Source: CAG-103 sp045112425
GTDB lineage: Bacteria; Bacillota; Clostridia; Oscillospirales; Oscillospiraceae
Assembly: GCA_045112425.1 (NCBI GenBank)
Contig: JBGUHV010000162.1
Span: 1 to 6,676 of the forward strand
Reading direction: 5' to 3'
Length of the DNA: 6,676 nucleotides
The notes beneath the pieces were generated by a model that saw only the letters and a program-made list of their open reading frames with translations, was not told the DNA's origin and ran no database searches. The position numbers and the translations under genes were made by a program. Positions 1 to 6,010 of the stretch are shown one piece after another (position 1 is the stretch's first letter; every line of letters begins with the position of its first letter).

Positions 1-7
1 TATTTGC

Positions 8-113
8 GACGGCTTCATATCCGTTCCCCCATCGCTCCTCTCCAACCCGAACCCGCGTTGCTGGGCTTCGGGTTGGTTTTGGGGTGACGAGACGGCTCCG
101 TATCCGCTTCCCC
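8..113. repeat. Degenerate direct repeat pair, 23 bp, each copy followed by a hairpin
   Basis: Bases 8-30 and 91-113 match at 19 of 23 positions, and all four differences are transitions. Each copy reads GACGGCT, then TATCCG, then CCCC. Each is followed within about 12-15 bp by a perfect hairpin (42-76 and 125-156), so the two look like diverged copies of one 'leader plus hairpin' unit. No coding frame explains the similarity. The function is unknown. Confidence 0.5.
42..80 (+). terminator. Hairpin with short T tract, terminator-like
   Basis: A perfect 10-bp stem, CCAACCCGAA (42-51) with TTCGGGTTGG (67-76), is capped by a possible further CCC/GGG pairing across one bulged base. TTTT follows at 77-80 and then turns into GGGG. 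On the plus strand it could end transcription entering from beyond the left edge. The T tract is short, so it may equally be a repeat hairpin like its neighbours. Confidence 0.5.
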
Positions 114-124
114 GTTATTTCTTT

Positions 125-156
125 CCAAAGCGAAGCTACTTTGAGCTTCGCTTTGG
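125..156. repeat. Perfect 13-bp hairpin, left twin
   Basis: CCAAAGCGAAGCT (125-137) pairs perfectly with AGCTTCGCTTTGG (144-156) around the 6-base loop ACTTTG. The same stem, with a loop differing at one base, recurs at 368-399. The two copies bracket a 211-bp block rich in further stems. There is no T tract here, so it is a weak terminator candidate on the plus strand. Confidence 0.75.
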
Positions 157-367
157 TTCAGCTTGTCAAAAAAGCCTCGCAGAGTTCGCGGCTCGGATGC
201 CGCGAATCAAATCTAATTTGATTTTCCGGCGACATGTGCGGCGGAAAATCTCCCTGAGGCGCGGCTGATGACGCGCCCTCGCGCCGACCAAGGCAGGCAA
301 AGCCTGCCGCGATGGAGCGCGAGTATCCCTTCGACTGTCAAAGGACATGGTTCTTTGACAGTCTCTT
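157..367. other. Hairpin-dense noncoding block between twin hairpins
   Basis: No credible gene lies here. The block is almost a continuous chain of inverted repeats: 185-192 with 199-206 (8 bp), 205-212 with 216-223 (8 bp, 3-base loop), 220-228 with 242-250 (9 bp, competing with the previous stem), 258-263 with 272-277 (6 bp), 278-284 with 317-323 (7 bp, enclosing the next), 292-298 with 302-308 (7 bp, AAA loop), and 333-343 with 353-363 (11 bp). This suggests either a structured RNA or a composite palindromic repeat element. The sequence does not show which strand, if any, is transcribed. Confidence 0.5.
333..363. repeat. Perfect 11-bp inverted repeat
   Basis: GACTGTCAAAG (333-343) and CTTTGACAGTC (353-363) are exact reverse complements around a 9-base loop. 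The repeat stands only 4 bp before the terminator-like hairpin at 368. It may be part of the same structured element, or an operator-like site. Confidence 0.6.
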
Positions 368-405
368 CCAAAGCGAAGCTCCTTTGAGCTTCGCTTTGGT
401 TTTTT
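368..405 (+). terminator. Strong hairpin plus T6, right twin
   Basis: The 13-bp stem of the 125-156 hairpin recurs here (368-380 with 387-399). It gains one more C-G pair across the loop, leaving a CTTT tetraloop, and six T residues (400-405) follow directly. That is a textbook Rho-independent terminator for plus-strand transcription. What it terminates is unclear, because no plus-strand gene lies upstream in the window. A small RNA from the 157-367 block is one possibility. Confidence 0.65.
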
Positions 406-424
406 CGGCGCAGTTGAAATATGT

Positions 425-462
425 CATTGCGAGCCAGTGACGTCGGTCACCGGTTCGCAATG
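425..462. repeat. 38-bp imperfect palindrome, REP-like
   Basis: CATTGCGA (425-432) pairs with TCGCAATG (455-462). The stem continues inward through GCC/GGT with one G-T wobble, a single A-C mismatch, and GTGAC (437-441) with GTCAC (446-450) around a GTCG loop. The sequence is noncoding and sits between two terminators. Palindromes starting GTCATTGCGA occur as dispersed intergenic repeats in many bacterial genomes, from general knowledge. Only one copy is visible here, so dispersal in this genome is inferred. Confidence 0.55.
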
Positions 463-482
463 AGAAGGATGATGCTGCTCCG

Positions 483-522
483 AAAACAAGAACAGACCCG
501 CCGGCTGGCGGGTCTGGTTCTT
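483..522 (-). terminator. Rho-independent terminator of the PLP-enzyme gene
   Basis: AGACCCGCC (494-502) pairs with GGCGGGTCT (507-515) around GGCT. After a bulged G the stem extends with AAGAAC (488-493) and GTTCTT (517-522). Read on the minus strand it ends in TTGTTTTC (through 483). It starts only 3 bp after the stop codon of the gene that ends at 526, so it terminates that gene. Confidence 0.85.
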
Positions 523-525
523 TGT

Positions 526-1806
526 TTATAAGGTTACGATTCCGGCGTCGATCATTTTCTGCAGGCTCATGAGGATGCCGAGCTTGGCGTGGTACCAGGT
601 GAGGCCGCCCTGGAAGTAGACGGCGAAGGGATCGCGGATGGGGCCGTCGGCGCTCAGCTCGATGGACGAGCCCTGCACGAAGGCGCCCGCCGCCATGATG
701 ACCTCGCTGTCATAGCCGGGCATGGCCCACGGGATGGGGTCGACGTAGCTGTCGACCGGGGCGGCCGCCTGAATGCCCTTGCAGAAGGCGACCATCGCCT
801 CGCGCGAGCCGAGCTCGACCGCCTGAATGATGTCATGGCGGGATTCCGTCGCGTTCGGCACGCACTTGAATCCGAGCCGCTCATAGAGATTGGCGGCAAA
901 GATCGCGCCCTTGAGTGCGCCCGCCGTGACCGTCGGCGCGAGAAAGAAGCCCTGATAAAACGCGGGCATGAGGCCGAGATTCGCGCCGACCTCCTGCCCG
1001 AGGCCGGGGGCGCTCAGGCGATAGGCACAGCGCTCGACGAGGTCGCGCCGACCGCAGATATAGCCGCCGATGGGGGCGAGGCCGCCGCCGGGGTTCTTGA
1101 TCAGCGAGCCCACAATCATATCTGCCCCCACGTCGGAGGGCTCGATGGTCTCGACAAATTCGCCGTAGCAGTTATCGACCATGCAGATCACGTCGGGCTT
1201 GACGCGCTTGCAGAAGGCGATGAGCTCGCCGATCTGCTGAACGGAGAAGGTCGGGCGCGTGGCATAGCCCTTGGAGCGCTGGATGGTGATGAGCTTGGTG
1301 CGCGCGTTGATGGCCTTTTCAATGGCGGGATAGTCAAACGAGCCGTCCGGCTTTAAGTCCGCCTGCGCGTAGGTGACGCCGTATTCCTTCAGGGAGCCGA
1401 CGCTCTCGCGGATGCCGATGACCTCCTCGAGCGTGTCGTACGGCGCGCCGACGGGGCTCAAAAGCTCGTCGCCGGGCAGGAGGTTCGCGCTCAGGGCGAC
1501 GGTGAGCGCGTGCGTGCCGCAGGTGATCTGCGGCCGGACGAGCGCCGCCTCGGTGTGAAACGCGTCGGCATAGACGCGCTCCAGGTTATCGCGCCCCTCG
1601 TCGTTGTAGCCATAGCCCGTCGTGGCGGCGAAGTGGCTCGCGTTGACACGGTTTCGCTGCATGGCGAGCAGCACCTTGTTCTGATTATATTCCGCACGGC
1701 GGTCGATCTCGCGAAAGCGCTCCTCCAGAGAGGAGAGCACCTCCTCCCCCAGCGCATAAACCGCCGGGGAGACACCGAGCGCCTGATACATCTGCTGATT
1801 GTCCAT
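526..1806 (-). CDS. Methionine gamma-lyase family PLP enzyme (aluminium-resistance protein family)
   Basis: This is a cytoplasmic pyridoxal-phosphate enzyme of 426 residues, full length for the family. It matches the 'aluminium resistance protein' / methionine gamma-lyase-like group (PF06838), related to Cys/Met metabolism enzymes. Numbered from the chosen start, the phosphate-binding turn is CGTHALTVAL (about 96-105), the aspartate contacting the PLP nitrogen is in MVDNCYGEF (D211), and the Schiff-base lysine is in GSLIKNPGGG (K237). The likely chemistry is C-S lyase action on methionine or a related thio-amino acid, but the substrate of this clade is not settled and the aluminium label is historical. 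An ATG at 1812 would sit one base after the AAAGGAG site. The ATG at 1806 has 7-bp spacing and is preferred. The gene is monocistronic, with its own promoter and terminator. Confidence 0.9.
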   Translation of the reverse strand: MDNQQMYQALGVSPAVYALGEEVLSSLEERFREIDRRAEYNQNKVLLAMQRNRVNASHFAATTGYGYNDEGRDNLERVYADAFHTEAALVRPQITCGTHALTVALSANLLPGDELLSPVGAPYDTLEEVIGIRESVGSLKEYGVTYAQADLKPDGSFDYPAIEKAINARTKLITIQRSKGYATRPTFSVQQIGELIAFCKRVKPDVICMVDNCYGEFVETIEPSDVGADMIVGSLIKNPGGGLAPIGGYICGRRDLVERCAYRLSAPGLGQEVGANLGLMPAFYQGFFLAPTVTAGALKGAIFAANLYERLGFKCVPNATESRHDIIQAVELGSREAMVAFCKGIQAAAPVDSYVDPIPWAMPGYDSEVIMAAGAFVQGSSIELSADGPIRDPFAVYFQGGLTWYHAKLGILMSLQKMIDAGIVTL

Positions 1807-1813
1807 GGTCATA

Positions 1814-1820
1814 CTCCTTT
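1814..1820 (-). promoter_or_regulatory. Ribosome binding site that decides the start
   Basis: AAAGGAG on the minus strand lies 1 base from the upstream ATG (1812) and 7 bases from the next in-frame ATG (1806). Only the second spacing is workable, so the longer 428-residue reading is probably wrong by two residues. Confidence 0.75.
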
Positions 1821-1836
1821 ATTTCAAAACAGGAAG

Positions 1837-1865
1837 AGGATAACGCAAACGGAACAGAAAGTCAA
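1837..1865 (-). promoter_or_regulatory. Sigma-A-like promoter for the PLP-enzyme gene
   Basis: On the minus strand TTGACT (1860-1865) and TATCCT (1837-1842) are separated by exactly 17 bp. The -10 lies about 30 bp before the start codon. The short leader leaves no room for a riboswitch. Confidence 0.65.
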
Positions 1866-2053
1866 TGGATGGAGCGGGGTGTTGATACGGGTTCGCCCGG
1901 GACCGGCAATAAAATCGGTTCGTCCCGCCGGGTCGTCGAGGACGCCGACCCCTACGAAGACCCATCGAAAGCGGGGCGGGGACCTGTGCCCCGCCGTGCC
2001 CCTGCCGTGAAATGCGGCGGCCCACAGGCGGCCGCCCTACAGGACGATAGCAT
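1866..2053. repeat. GC-rich intergenic palindromic modules
   Basis: No gene is supported here. On the minus strand two modules begin with GTAGGG. The module at 2016-2040 contains GGCGGCC (2016-2022) opposite GGCCGCC (2030-2036). The module at 1930-1955 contains GGGTCG (1930-1935) opposite CGACCC (1946-1951), with further CG pairs inside. Between them GGCGGGG (1975-1981) pairs with CCCCGCC (1989-1995). A small CGGG-TTCG-CCCG hairpin lies near 1888-1899. The arrangement looks like a composite REP-type element inserted between the terminator at 2054-2092 and the promoter at 1837-1865. Dispersal elsewhere in the genome is inferred, not seen. Confidence 0.5.
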
Positions 2054-2092
2054 AAAAACGAGGCGAATTCGTACAGACTGCGAATTCGCCTC
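2054..2092 (-). terminator. Rho-independent terminator of the SLH-TAXI operon
   Basis: A perfect 12-bp stem, GAGGCGAATTCG (2060-2071) with CGAATTCGCCTC (2081-2092), has a 9-base loop. On the minus strand it is followed by G and TTTTT (2058-2054). It lies about 36 bp past the stop codon at 2128 and closes the three-gene unit. Confidence 0.9.
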
Positions 2093-2127
2093 CGCTTATT
2101 ATGATGTTTGCTTCGGAACGCCGGATT

Positions 2128-4173
2128 TCAGATGCCGTACCACTCGGCCGCGACGGGGTGATAGGGAATGCCTCTCGCCGCGCCGATGAATTCCTCGATG
2201 TGCCAGTAGGAGCTGTCCATAATCGTTTGGTCGGTAATCGTGGAGACGATGTTGTACACGTCGTCGTCCGAGACGTCATTGCGTACGAGCAGGAGCGAGG
2301 CGATCCGCACCGTGCCCTGAGAGTGCTCCCAGGAGGCATAGTAGGGCGCGCCCTCGATCACCGCATCCAGATGCGCCTGATCCAGCGGGAGATCGGTGAT
2401 GTAATACTGCAGAGCATACGGCTCCATTGCGTCCGCCCAGTCATTGCCGTCCTCGACGAAGGCGGCGTCGATCTCGCCGCTTTTGAGCGCGGCGGCGGTC
2501 TCCTCGAGCGTCATGTACACCGGATGAATGTCCTCCGGCGTCAGCTCATAGGCGGCGAGCATGGCCTGCGCGTAGCCGCCCAGCGCGGAGTCCTTCGGGC
2601 CGAGGGAGACGGTCTTGCCGCGAAGATCGGCGATGCTCGTCATCGTGCGGTCGGTGGTCACGGCGAGGATGCCGGTCTGATAGAGCATGCCCAGGACGGA
2701 GAAATCGTGGTTCGGCCCGGCGTCGGCGTATTTGCCGATGCCCTGATACGCGGCATAGGCGTCATCGGCGCGGCAGACGCACAGCTGCACCTCGCCGTCC
2801 AGCAGCGCCTTGAGATTCGTCTCGGAATCGCCCACAGAGGCGATCGTGACGGTGGTATTGGTGTACAGCCCGATCGGCAGCACGAGATCTCTGCCGTAGA
2901 AGTCGGGGTAGCGCGCATTGCTCGCGGCCATGGCGAGCTCCGATCTTGCGGGCGTGAGAGGCTCATTCGGATCGGCCATGGCGCGGTAGAGGAAGGTGAC
3001 GATCTGGCCGCGCGTGCAGGTCTGATCCGGCGAGAAGGTCGTATCGCTCGTGCCGTTGGTGATCTTCTGCCCCACCGCCCAGAGGACGGCGTCATAGTAA
3101 TACGCGCCGGACGCCACGTCGCGGAAGGGGTTTTCCGCCTTCACCTGCGGCTGATTCGCGTTGCGGTGCAGGAAGGTGACGACCTGTCCGCGCGTGCAGG
3201 GGTTGTTGGGCGAGAAGGTCGTGGGGCTGGTGCCGTTCGTGATCCCCTGCTCCACCGCCCAGAGGACGGCCTGGCAGAAGTAATCATTCGCGTTGACGTC
3301 AACGAACGGATTGTCCGCGCGCTTCGGCGCGGGAGCGCCCGCGGCGCGCCACAGGAACGTGACGACCTGTCCGCGCGTGCAGGGGTTGTTGGGCGAGAAG
3401 GTAAAGGCGCCGGTGCCGTTCGTGATGCCCTTGGCCACGGCCCAGTCCACCGGCCGGGCGTAGTATTCCTCCGGCTCGACGTCGATGAACTTGCCCTCCG
3501 TCGCGCGCAGGAGCAGCTCGACGGGAATGCCGTCGGTGTCCTCAAAGAGCGAAACCGTGCAGGCAAAGGTCAGGCTGCCCCAGAACTCATCCAGCGCCTC
3601 GACCGTGGCGGGCGCGCCGTTGTGCTTCACGCCTCCCTCGCCCTCGAAATAGCGTCCGTCTTCCAGTTCATGGAGCCGGTAGGACCAATGATCGACCTGC
3701 GTGACGGCGGCGTCGGCAAAGCGATAGAGCCAGAATTCCCCGCTGTTCCAGTAGGTCTGGCCGTACTGCTCGTCGACCTCCGCCTCCCTGCTGCTGGTTC
3801 TCGAGGCCATGACGTACACCGCGCCGCTGCGGGAGACAACGTCGACGGAGGAATAGTCGGTCGAATAGAAGGACAGGTCGCCGCTCAGGTTGTCGGCGTT
3901 CAGAAGCCATTTGGCTCTGTGGTTCTCGATGGTATAGAACGCGGCGCCGCGCACGCCGTCATAGTACTCGTAGGCGACCAGCAGCTCCGGAACATCATCG
4001 CCGTTGAGATCGACGAAGAGGCCGTCGGCATAGCCGTTCGACTGGGCGAGGATGCTCTTGAGCGTGGATTTATACGGCGCGGTGACGGGTCTGCCCACTG
4101 CGAGCGCCCCGAAGGGCAGCAGCGCGAGCACCATCAGCAGCGCGAGGGCGAGGCTGAGAATGCGTTTTTTCAT
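2128..4173 (-). CDS. Secreted SLH-domain protein with C-terminal TAXI-type solute-binding domain
   Basis: The protein has 681 residues. A Sec signal peptide (1-25, KKR then a Leu/Ala core, likely cut after ALA) has no lipobox cysteine, so it is secreted, not a lipoprotein. Residues about 35-205 hold an FG-GAP/EF-hand-like segment with the calcium-type loop DLNGDDVPEL (55-64). Three SLH repeats follow (about 228-280, 289-341, 349-400), each with NPF/KF.DV, GITNGT or KITNGT, F.SP and CTRGQ; such triplets usually anchor proteins to secondary wall polymers. Residues about 425-681 resemble TAXI-family TRAP solute-binding proteins: ETNLKALLDGEVQL, IADLRGKTVSLG, ALKSGEIDAAFVEDG and the terminal GIPYHPVAAEWY. 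The usual opening loop of TAXI domains (GTGG..G.YYP) is missing. AAAGGAG lies 10 bp before the ATG. It is the third gene after blaI-like and M56 genes, with no TRAP permease nearby. Ligand unknown. Confidence 0.85.
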   Translation of the reverse strand: MKKRILSLALALLMVLALLPFGALAVGRPVTAPYKSTLKSILAQSNGYADGLFVDLNGDDVPELLVAYEYYDGVRGAAFYTIENHRAKWLLNADNLSGDLSFYSTDYSSVDVVSRSGAVYVMASRTSSREAEVDEQYGQTYWNSGEFWLYRFADAAVTQVDHWSYRLHELEDGRYFEGEGGVKHNGAPATVEALDEFWGSLTFACTVSLFEDTDGIPVELLLRATEGKFIDVEPEEYYARPVDWAVAKGITNGTGAFTFSPNNPCTRGQVVTFLWRAAGAPAPKRADNPFVDVNANDYFCQAVLWAVEQGITNGTSPTTFSPNNPCTRGQVVTFLHRNANQPQVKAENPFRDVASGAYYYDAVLWAVGQKITNGTSDTTFSPDQTCTRGQIVTFLYRAMADPNEPLTPARSELAMAASNARYPDFYGRDLVLPIGLYTNTTVTIASVGDSETNLKALLDGEVQLCVCRADDAYAAYQGIGKYADAGPNHDFSVLGMLYQTGILAVTTDRTMTSIADLRGKTVSLGPKDSALGGYAQAMLAAYELTPEDIHPVYMTLEETAAALKSGEIDAAFVEDGNDWADAMEPYALQYYITDLPLDQAHLDAVIEGAPYYASWEHSQGTVRIASLLLVRNDVSDDDVYNIVSTITDQTIMDSSYWHIEEFIGAARGIPYHPVAAEWYGI
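3176..3402. repeat. 44-bp perfect direct repeat inside SLH repeats 1 and 2
   Basis: Bases 3176-3219 and 3359-3402 are identical over 44 bp, offset by 183 bp or exactly 61 codons. They encode the shared SPNNPCTRGQVVTF ends of SLH repeats 2 and 1. The third SLH repeat (near 2995-3040) is clearly diverged at the DNA level. This points to recent duplication or gene conversion between the first two. Confidence 0.9.
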
Positions 4174-4194
4174 TTTCTGCGTGCTCCTTTCTTC

Positions 4195-5601
4195 TTATGG
4201 AAACAGGGAGATGGCAACGGTGCCGTCGTTGTACTGGACGACGCCGGTCTGCGGGTTCGGATTCGGCACCGACGGGTGCGCGGGCGCGGTGACCGTGCCG
4301 GCAGAGAGCGCCGAGGTCGGGCCCGGCGGCGGGTCGTTGGAGTAATAGTCCGGCGTGATCCCCAGCGTATTTGAATTGGAAGACGAATAGCTGTTCAGCG
4401 ACGGCGCCGAGCCGTTTGCGATGTTGCGCGCCGCGGCCTGGCGGTTTGCCTCCGCAGCCTGCTCGTTCATCTCATTGAGATGCTGCTGCAGCGAGGCGTC
4501 CAGCGCCGCCTGATCCACGCCGCCCTGCGAGACGGAATTGAAAGACTGGCTCGCCGGCACGGACGTGCCGCCCTGCGCCGAGGCGGCGGGCACGGAATCA
4601 GACGATCCGCTCCCGTCCGTTGTTCCCTCCGGCGCGGGGGAATCGTCAGGCAGGGCGTCTGCCCGCTCATGGTGTTCGTCCAGCCGGATCGTCCACTCCG
4701 CCTCCCGATCCGGCACGGGCTGCAGCGCCTCCGGCAGCAGCAGCGCCATGGCGGGCCGATCCGTCAGGAACGTGACGCCCATGACGAGCACCGCGAGCAC
4801 CGCCGGCACCACGCGCCGGAGCAGGGGTCTGCGGTAGCGCAGAATCGCCCGCACGCGCGCTTTGACGCCGACCTCGCCGAAGGCGATGGGAGACGCCAGC
4901 GTGCCGCGCCGGGTGCTGCAGCGCAGCAGCGCCTCGGAATAGGCGGCGAGGCCCGCGCGGTCGAGAGAGCGCGCCACGCGCTCGTCGCACGCAAGCTCCA
5001 GATCGCGGCAGAAGAGCACATAGCTCAGCCACAGCAGCGGCTGGAACCAGTAAACGCTCAGCAGCACCCAGCCCAGCGGCTTCCACCAGTGGTCGCCCCG
5101 GGCAATATGGGCGCGCTCGTGCGCGAGGACGTAGCCCGCCTGCGCCGCATCGAGCGAGGACGGCAGATAGATGCTTGGCCGGAGCAGGCCGAGGACAAAG
5201 GGCGTTCGAATCTCATCGCAGACACGGACGTTCTCCCCCTGCGGCATGGACACGCGCACGCGGCGGCGCAAGCGCAGATCGCCCCATAGCCCCCAGAGCA
5301 GCATGGCGCCCATGCCCGCGAGCCAGACGCGGCTCATGGCGTCCATGGGCAGCGGCTGCGGCGCAGACTCCGCCTCCGGCGCCTGCAGCGCGGAGGCGAC
5401 CGTCTCGGGCCGCGGCATGAGGCTCACACGCGACTCAATCGACAGCGGGCAGACCAGCCGCACCGCCACCAGCGCCCAGAGCAGCAGGACGACCCAGCGC
5501 GGCGTTTTGCGCAGCAGCGGACGCAGCGCGAACACCGCGAGCGAGAGCCACGCGGCGGAAAAGCTCATCCAGAGGAGCTTTTGAAACACCGGCGCGAGCA
5601 T
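4195..5601 (-). CDS. BlaR1/MecR1-like M56 membrane metallopeptidase without penicillin-binding domain
   Basis: This 468-residue membrane zinc protease belongs to the M56 family. Hydrophobic segments lie near 8-28, 34-52, 92-107, 175-197 and 264-284. The zinc site is complete: HERAH at 161-165 (H161, E162, H165) with the distal glutamate in ELACDE (E202). The FGEVGVKARVRAIL segment (241-254) is the usual cytoplasmic continuation before the last membrane helix. In BlaR1 the outer C-terminus is a penicillin-binding sensor. Here residues about 285-468 are low-complexity (Ser, Asn, Pro, Ala, Gln), with one likely helix at 361-393, and show no SxxK/SxN/KTG set. The expected role is inactivating the neighbouring BlaI-type repressor on a signal that is not classical beta-lactam acylation. 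It starts 2 bp after the repressor stop, with GGAGGA (5608-5613) 6 bp upstream of its ATG, so translation is probably coupled. Confidence 0.9.
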   Translation of the reverse strand: MLAPVFQKLLWMSFSAAWLSLAVFALRPLLRKTPRWVVLLLWALVAVRLVCPLSIESRVSLMPRPETVASALQAPEAESAPQPLPMDAMSRVWLAGMGAMLLWGLWGDLRLRRRVRVSMPQGENVRVCDEIRTPFVLGLLRPSIYLPSSLDAAQAGYVLAHERAHIARGDHWWKPLGWVLLSVYWFQPLLWLSYVLFCRDLELACDERVARSLDRAGLAAYSEALLRCSTRRGTLASPIAFGEVGVKARVRAILRYRRPLLRRVVPAVLAVLVMGVTFLTDRPAMALLLPEALQPVPDREAEWTIRLDEHHERADALPDDSPAPEGTTDGSGSSDSVPAASAQGGTSVPASQSFNSVSQGGVDQAALDASLQQHLNEMNEQAAEANRQAAARNIANGSAPSLNSYSSSNSNTLGITPDYYSNDPPPGPTSALSAGTVTAPAHPSVPNPNPQTGVVQYNDGTVAISLFP

Positions 5602-5603
5602 GG

Positions 5604-5969
5604 TCAGTCCTCCGCGCGGAAGGCGTCGATCATGCGGCGGATCTCCTCCGCCTCCTCGGCGGAGAGGGGCTTGCCGCTCGTGAAGGCCGCGAGAAACGCG
5701 GGCAGAGACCCAGAGAACGCCTCATCCACAAACTGCGCGCTCTGCTCGCTGTCATATTCCGCGCGGGTCTTGACCACCTGCACGGCGCCGCCTTCATTTT
5801 TAAAGAGACCGCGCTCACAGTGCTTTTTCAGAACCGTATAGGTCGTGCTCTTCTTCCAGCCCAGCTCGGAAGCGCACAGATGCACCAGTTCCGTGGAGGA
5901 GAGCGGCGCGTGCTCCCAGACGATCTCGGCAAAGCGAAGCTCCACCGCGCCAAGTCTTTTTTCACTCAT
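5604..5969 (-). CDS. BlaI/MecI/CopY-family transcriptional repressor
   Basis: The protein has 121 residues, a normal length for the Penicillinase_R (PF03965) family. The N-terminal winged helix includes LRFAEIVWEH (11-20), the STELVHL helix and the recognition helix KKSTTYTVLKKH (39-50). A wing with GLFKNEGGAVQVVKTRAEY follows. The C-terminal dimerisation part has SLPAFLAAF then PLSAEEAEEI; by analogy with BlaI the protease-sensitive bond would lie near A95-F96, which is inferred. The ATG at 5969 is chosen because GAGAGG (5979-5984) lies 9 bp upstream. A longer in-frame start at 6017 would lie upstream of the predicted -10 and transcription start, so it could not be made from this promoter. 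It probably represses its own operon through the dyads at 5990-6010. Its target ligand system is unknown. Confidence 0.9.
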   Translation of the reverse strand: MSEKRLGAVELRFAEIVWEHAPLSSTELVHLCASELGWKKSTTYTVLKKHCERGLFKNEGGAVQVVKTRAEYDSEQSAQFVDEAFSGSLPAFLAAFTSGKPLSAEEAEEIRRMIDAFRAED

Positions 5970-5989
5970 GGTCAGGTACCTCTCTTTAT

Positions 5990-6010
5990 CTAAAGTACTA
6001 CAGCTAAAGT
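5990..6010. promoter_or_regulatory. Candidate BlaI-type operator
   Basis: CTAAAGT occurs twice (5990-5996 and 6004-6010) around ACTACAG (5997-6003). This creates two overlapping 14-bp imperfect dyads, centred at 5996/5997 and 6003/6004. The second reads ACTACAG-CTAAAGT and is close to the TACA-N2-TGTA dyad recognised by BlaI/MecI proteins, with one half exact. It covers the -10 edge and predicted start site of the repressor promoter, which is where autoregulation would act. Confidence 0.55.

Noticed and set aside
166..348. Minus-strand 60-codon open frame in the hairpin-rich block
   Set aside because: It is Arg-rich, has no ribosome binding site, and consists entirely of the inverted repeats described there.
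1..525. tRNA, CRISPR array or insertion-sequence remnant in the gene-free left end
   Set aside because: No cloverleaf, no regularly spaced identical direct repeats and no transposase fragment were seen. Only hairpins and the two diverged 23-bp copies are supported.
589..1356. Plus-strand 255-codon open frame
   Set aside because: It is antisense to the PLP-enzyme gene and has low-complexity shadow composition.
1510..2010. Plus-strand 166-codon open frame spanning the PLP-gene start and intergenic region
   Set aside because: It crosses a promoter and palindromic repeats, is antisense to a clear gene, and has no domain.
2101..4374. Very long plus-strand open frame of 757 codons
   Set aside because: It runs antisense to the SLH-TAXI gene, whose domains, signal peptide and ribosome binding site are clear. 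Its translation is Arg/Gly/Val-rich with no recognisable domain, as expected of a GC-rich shadow frame.
4480..5289. Plus-strand 269-codon open frame
   Set aside because: It is antisense to the M56 gene, is Arg/Ala/Gln-rich, and has no domain.
4195..5969. Classical beta-lactam resistance sensor operon
   Set aside because: The M56 protein lacks a penicillin-binding sensor domain, and no beta-lactamase or PBP gene is present in the window.
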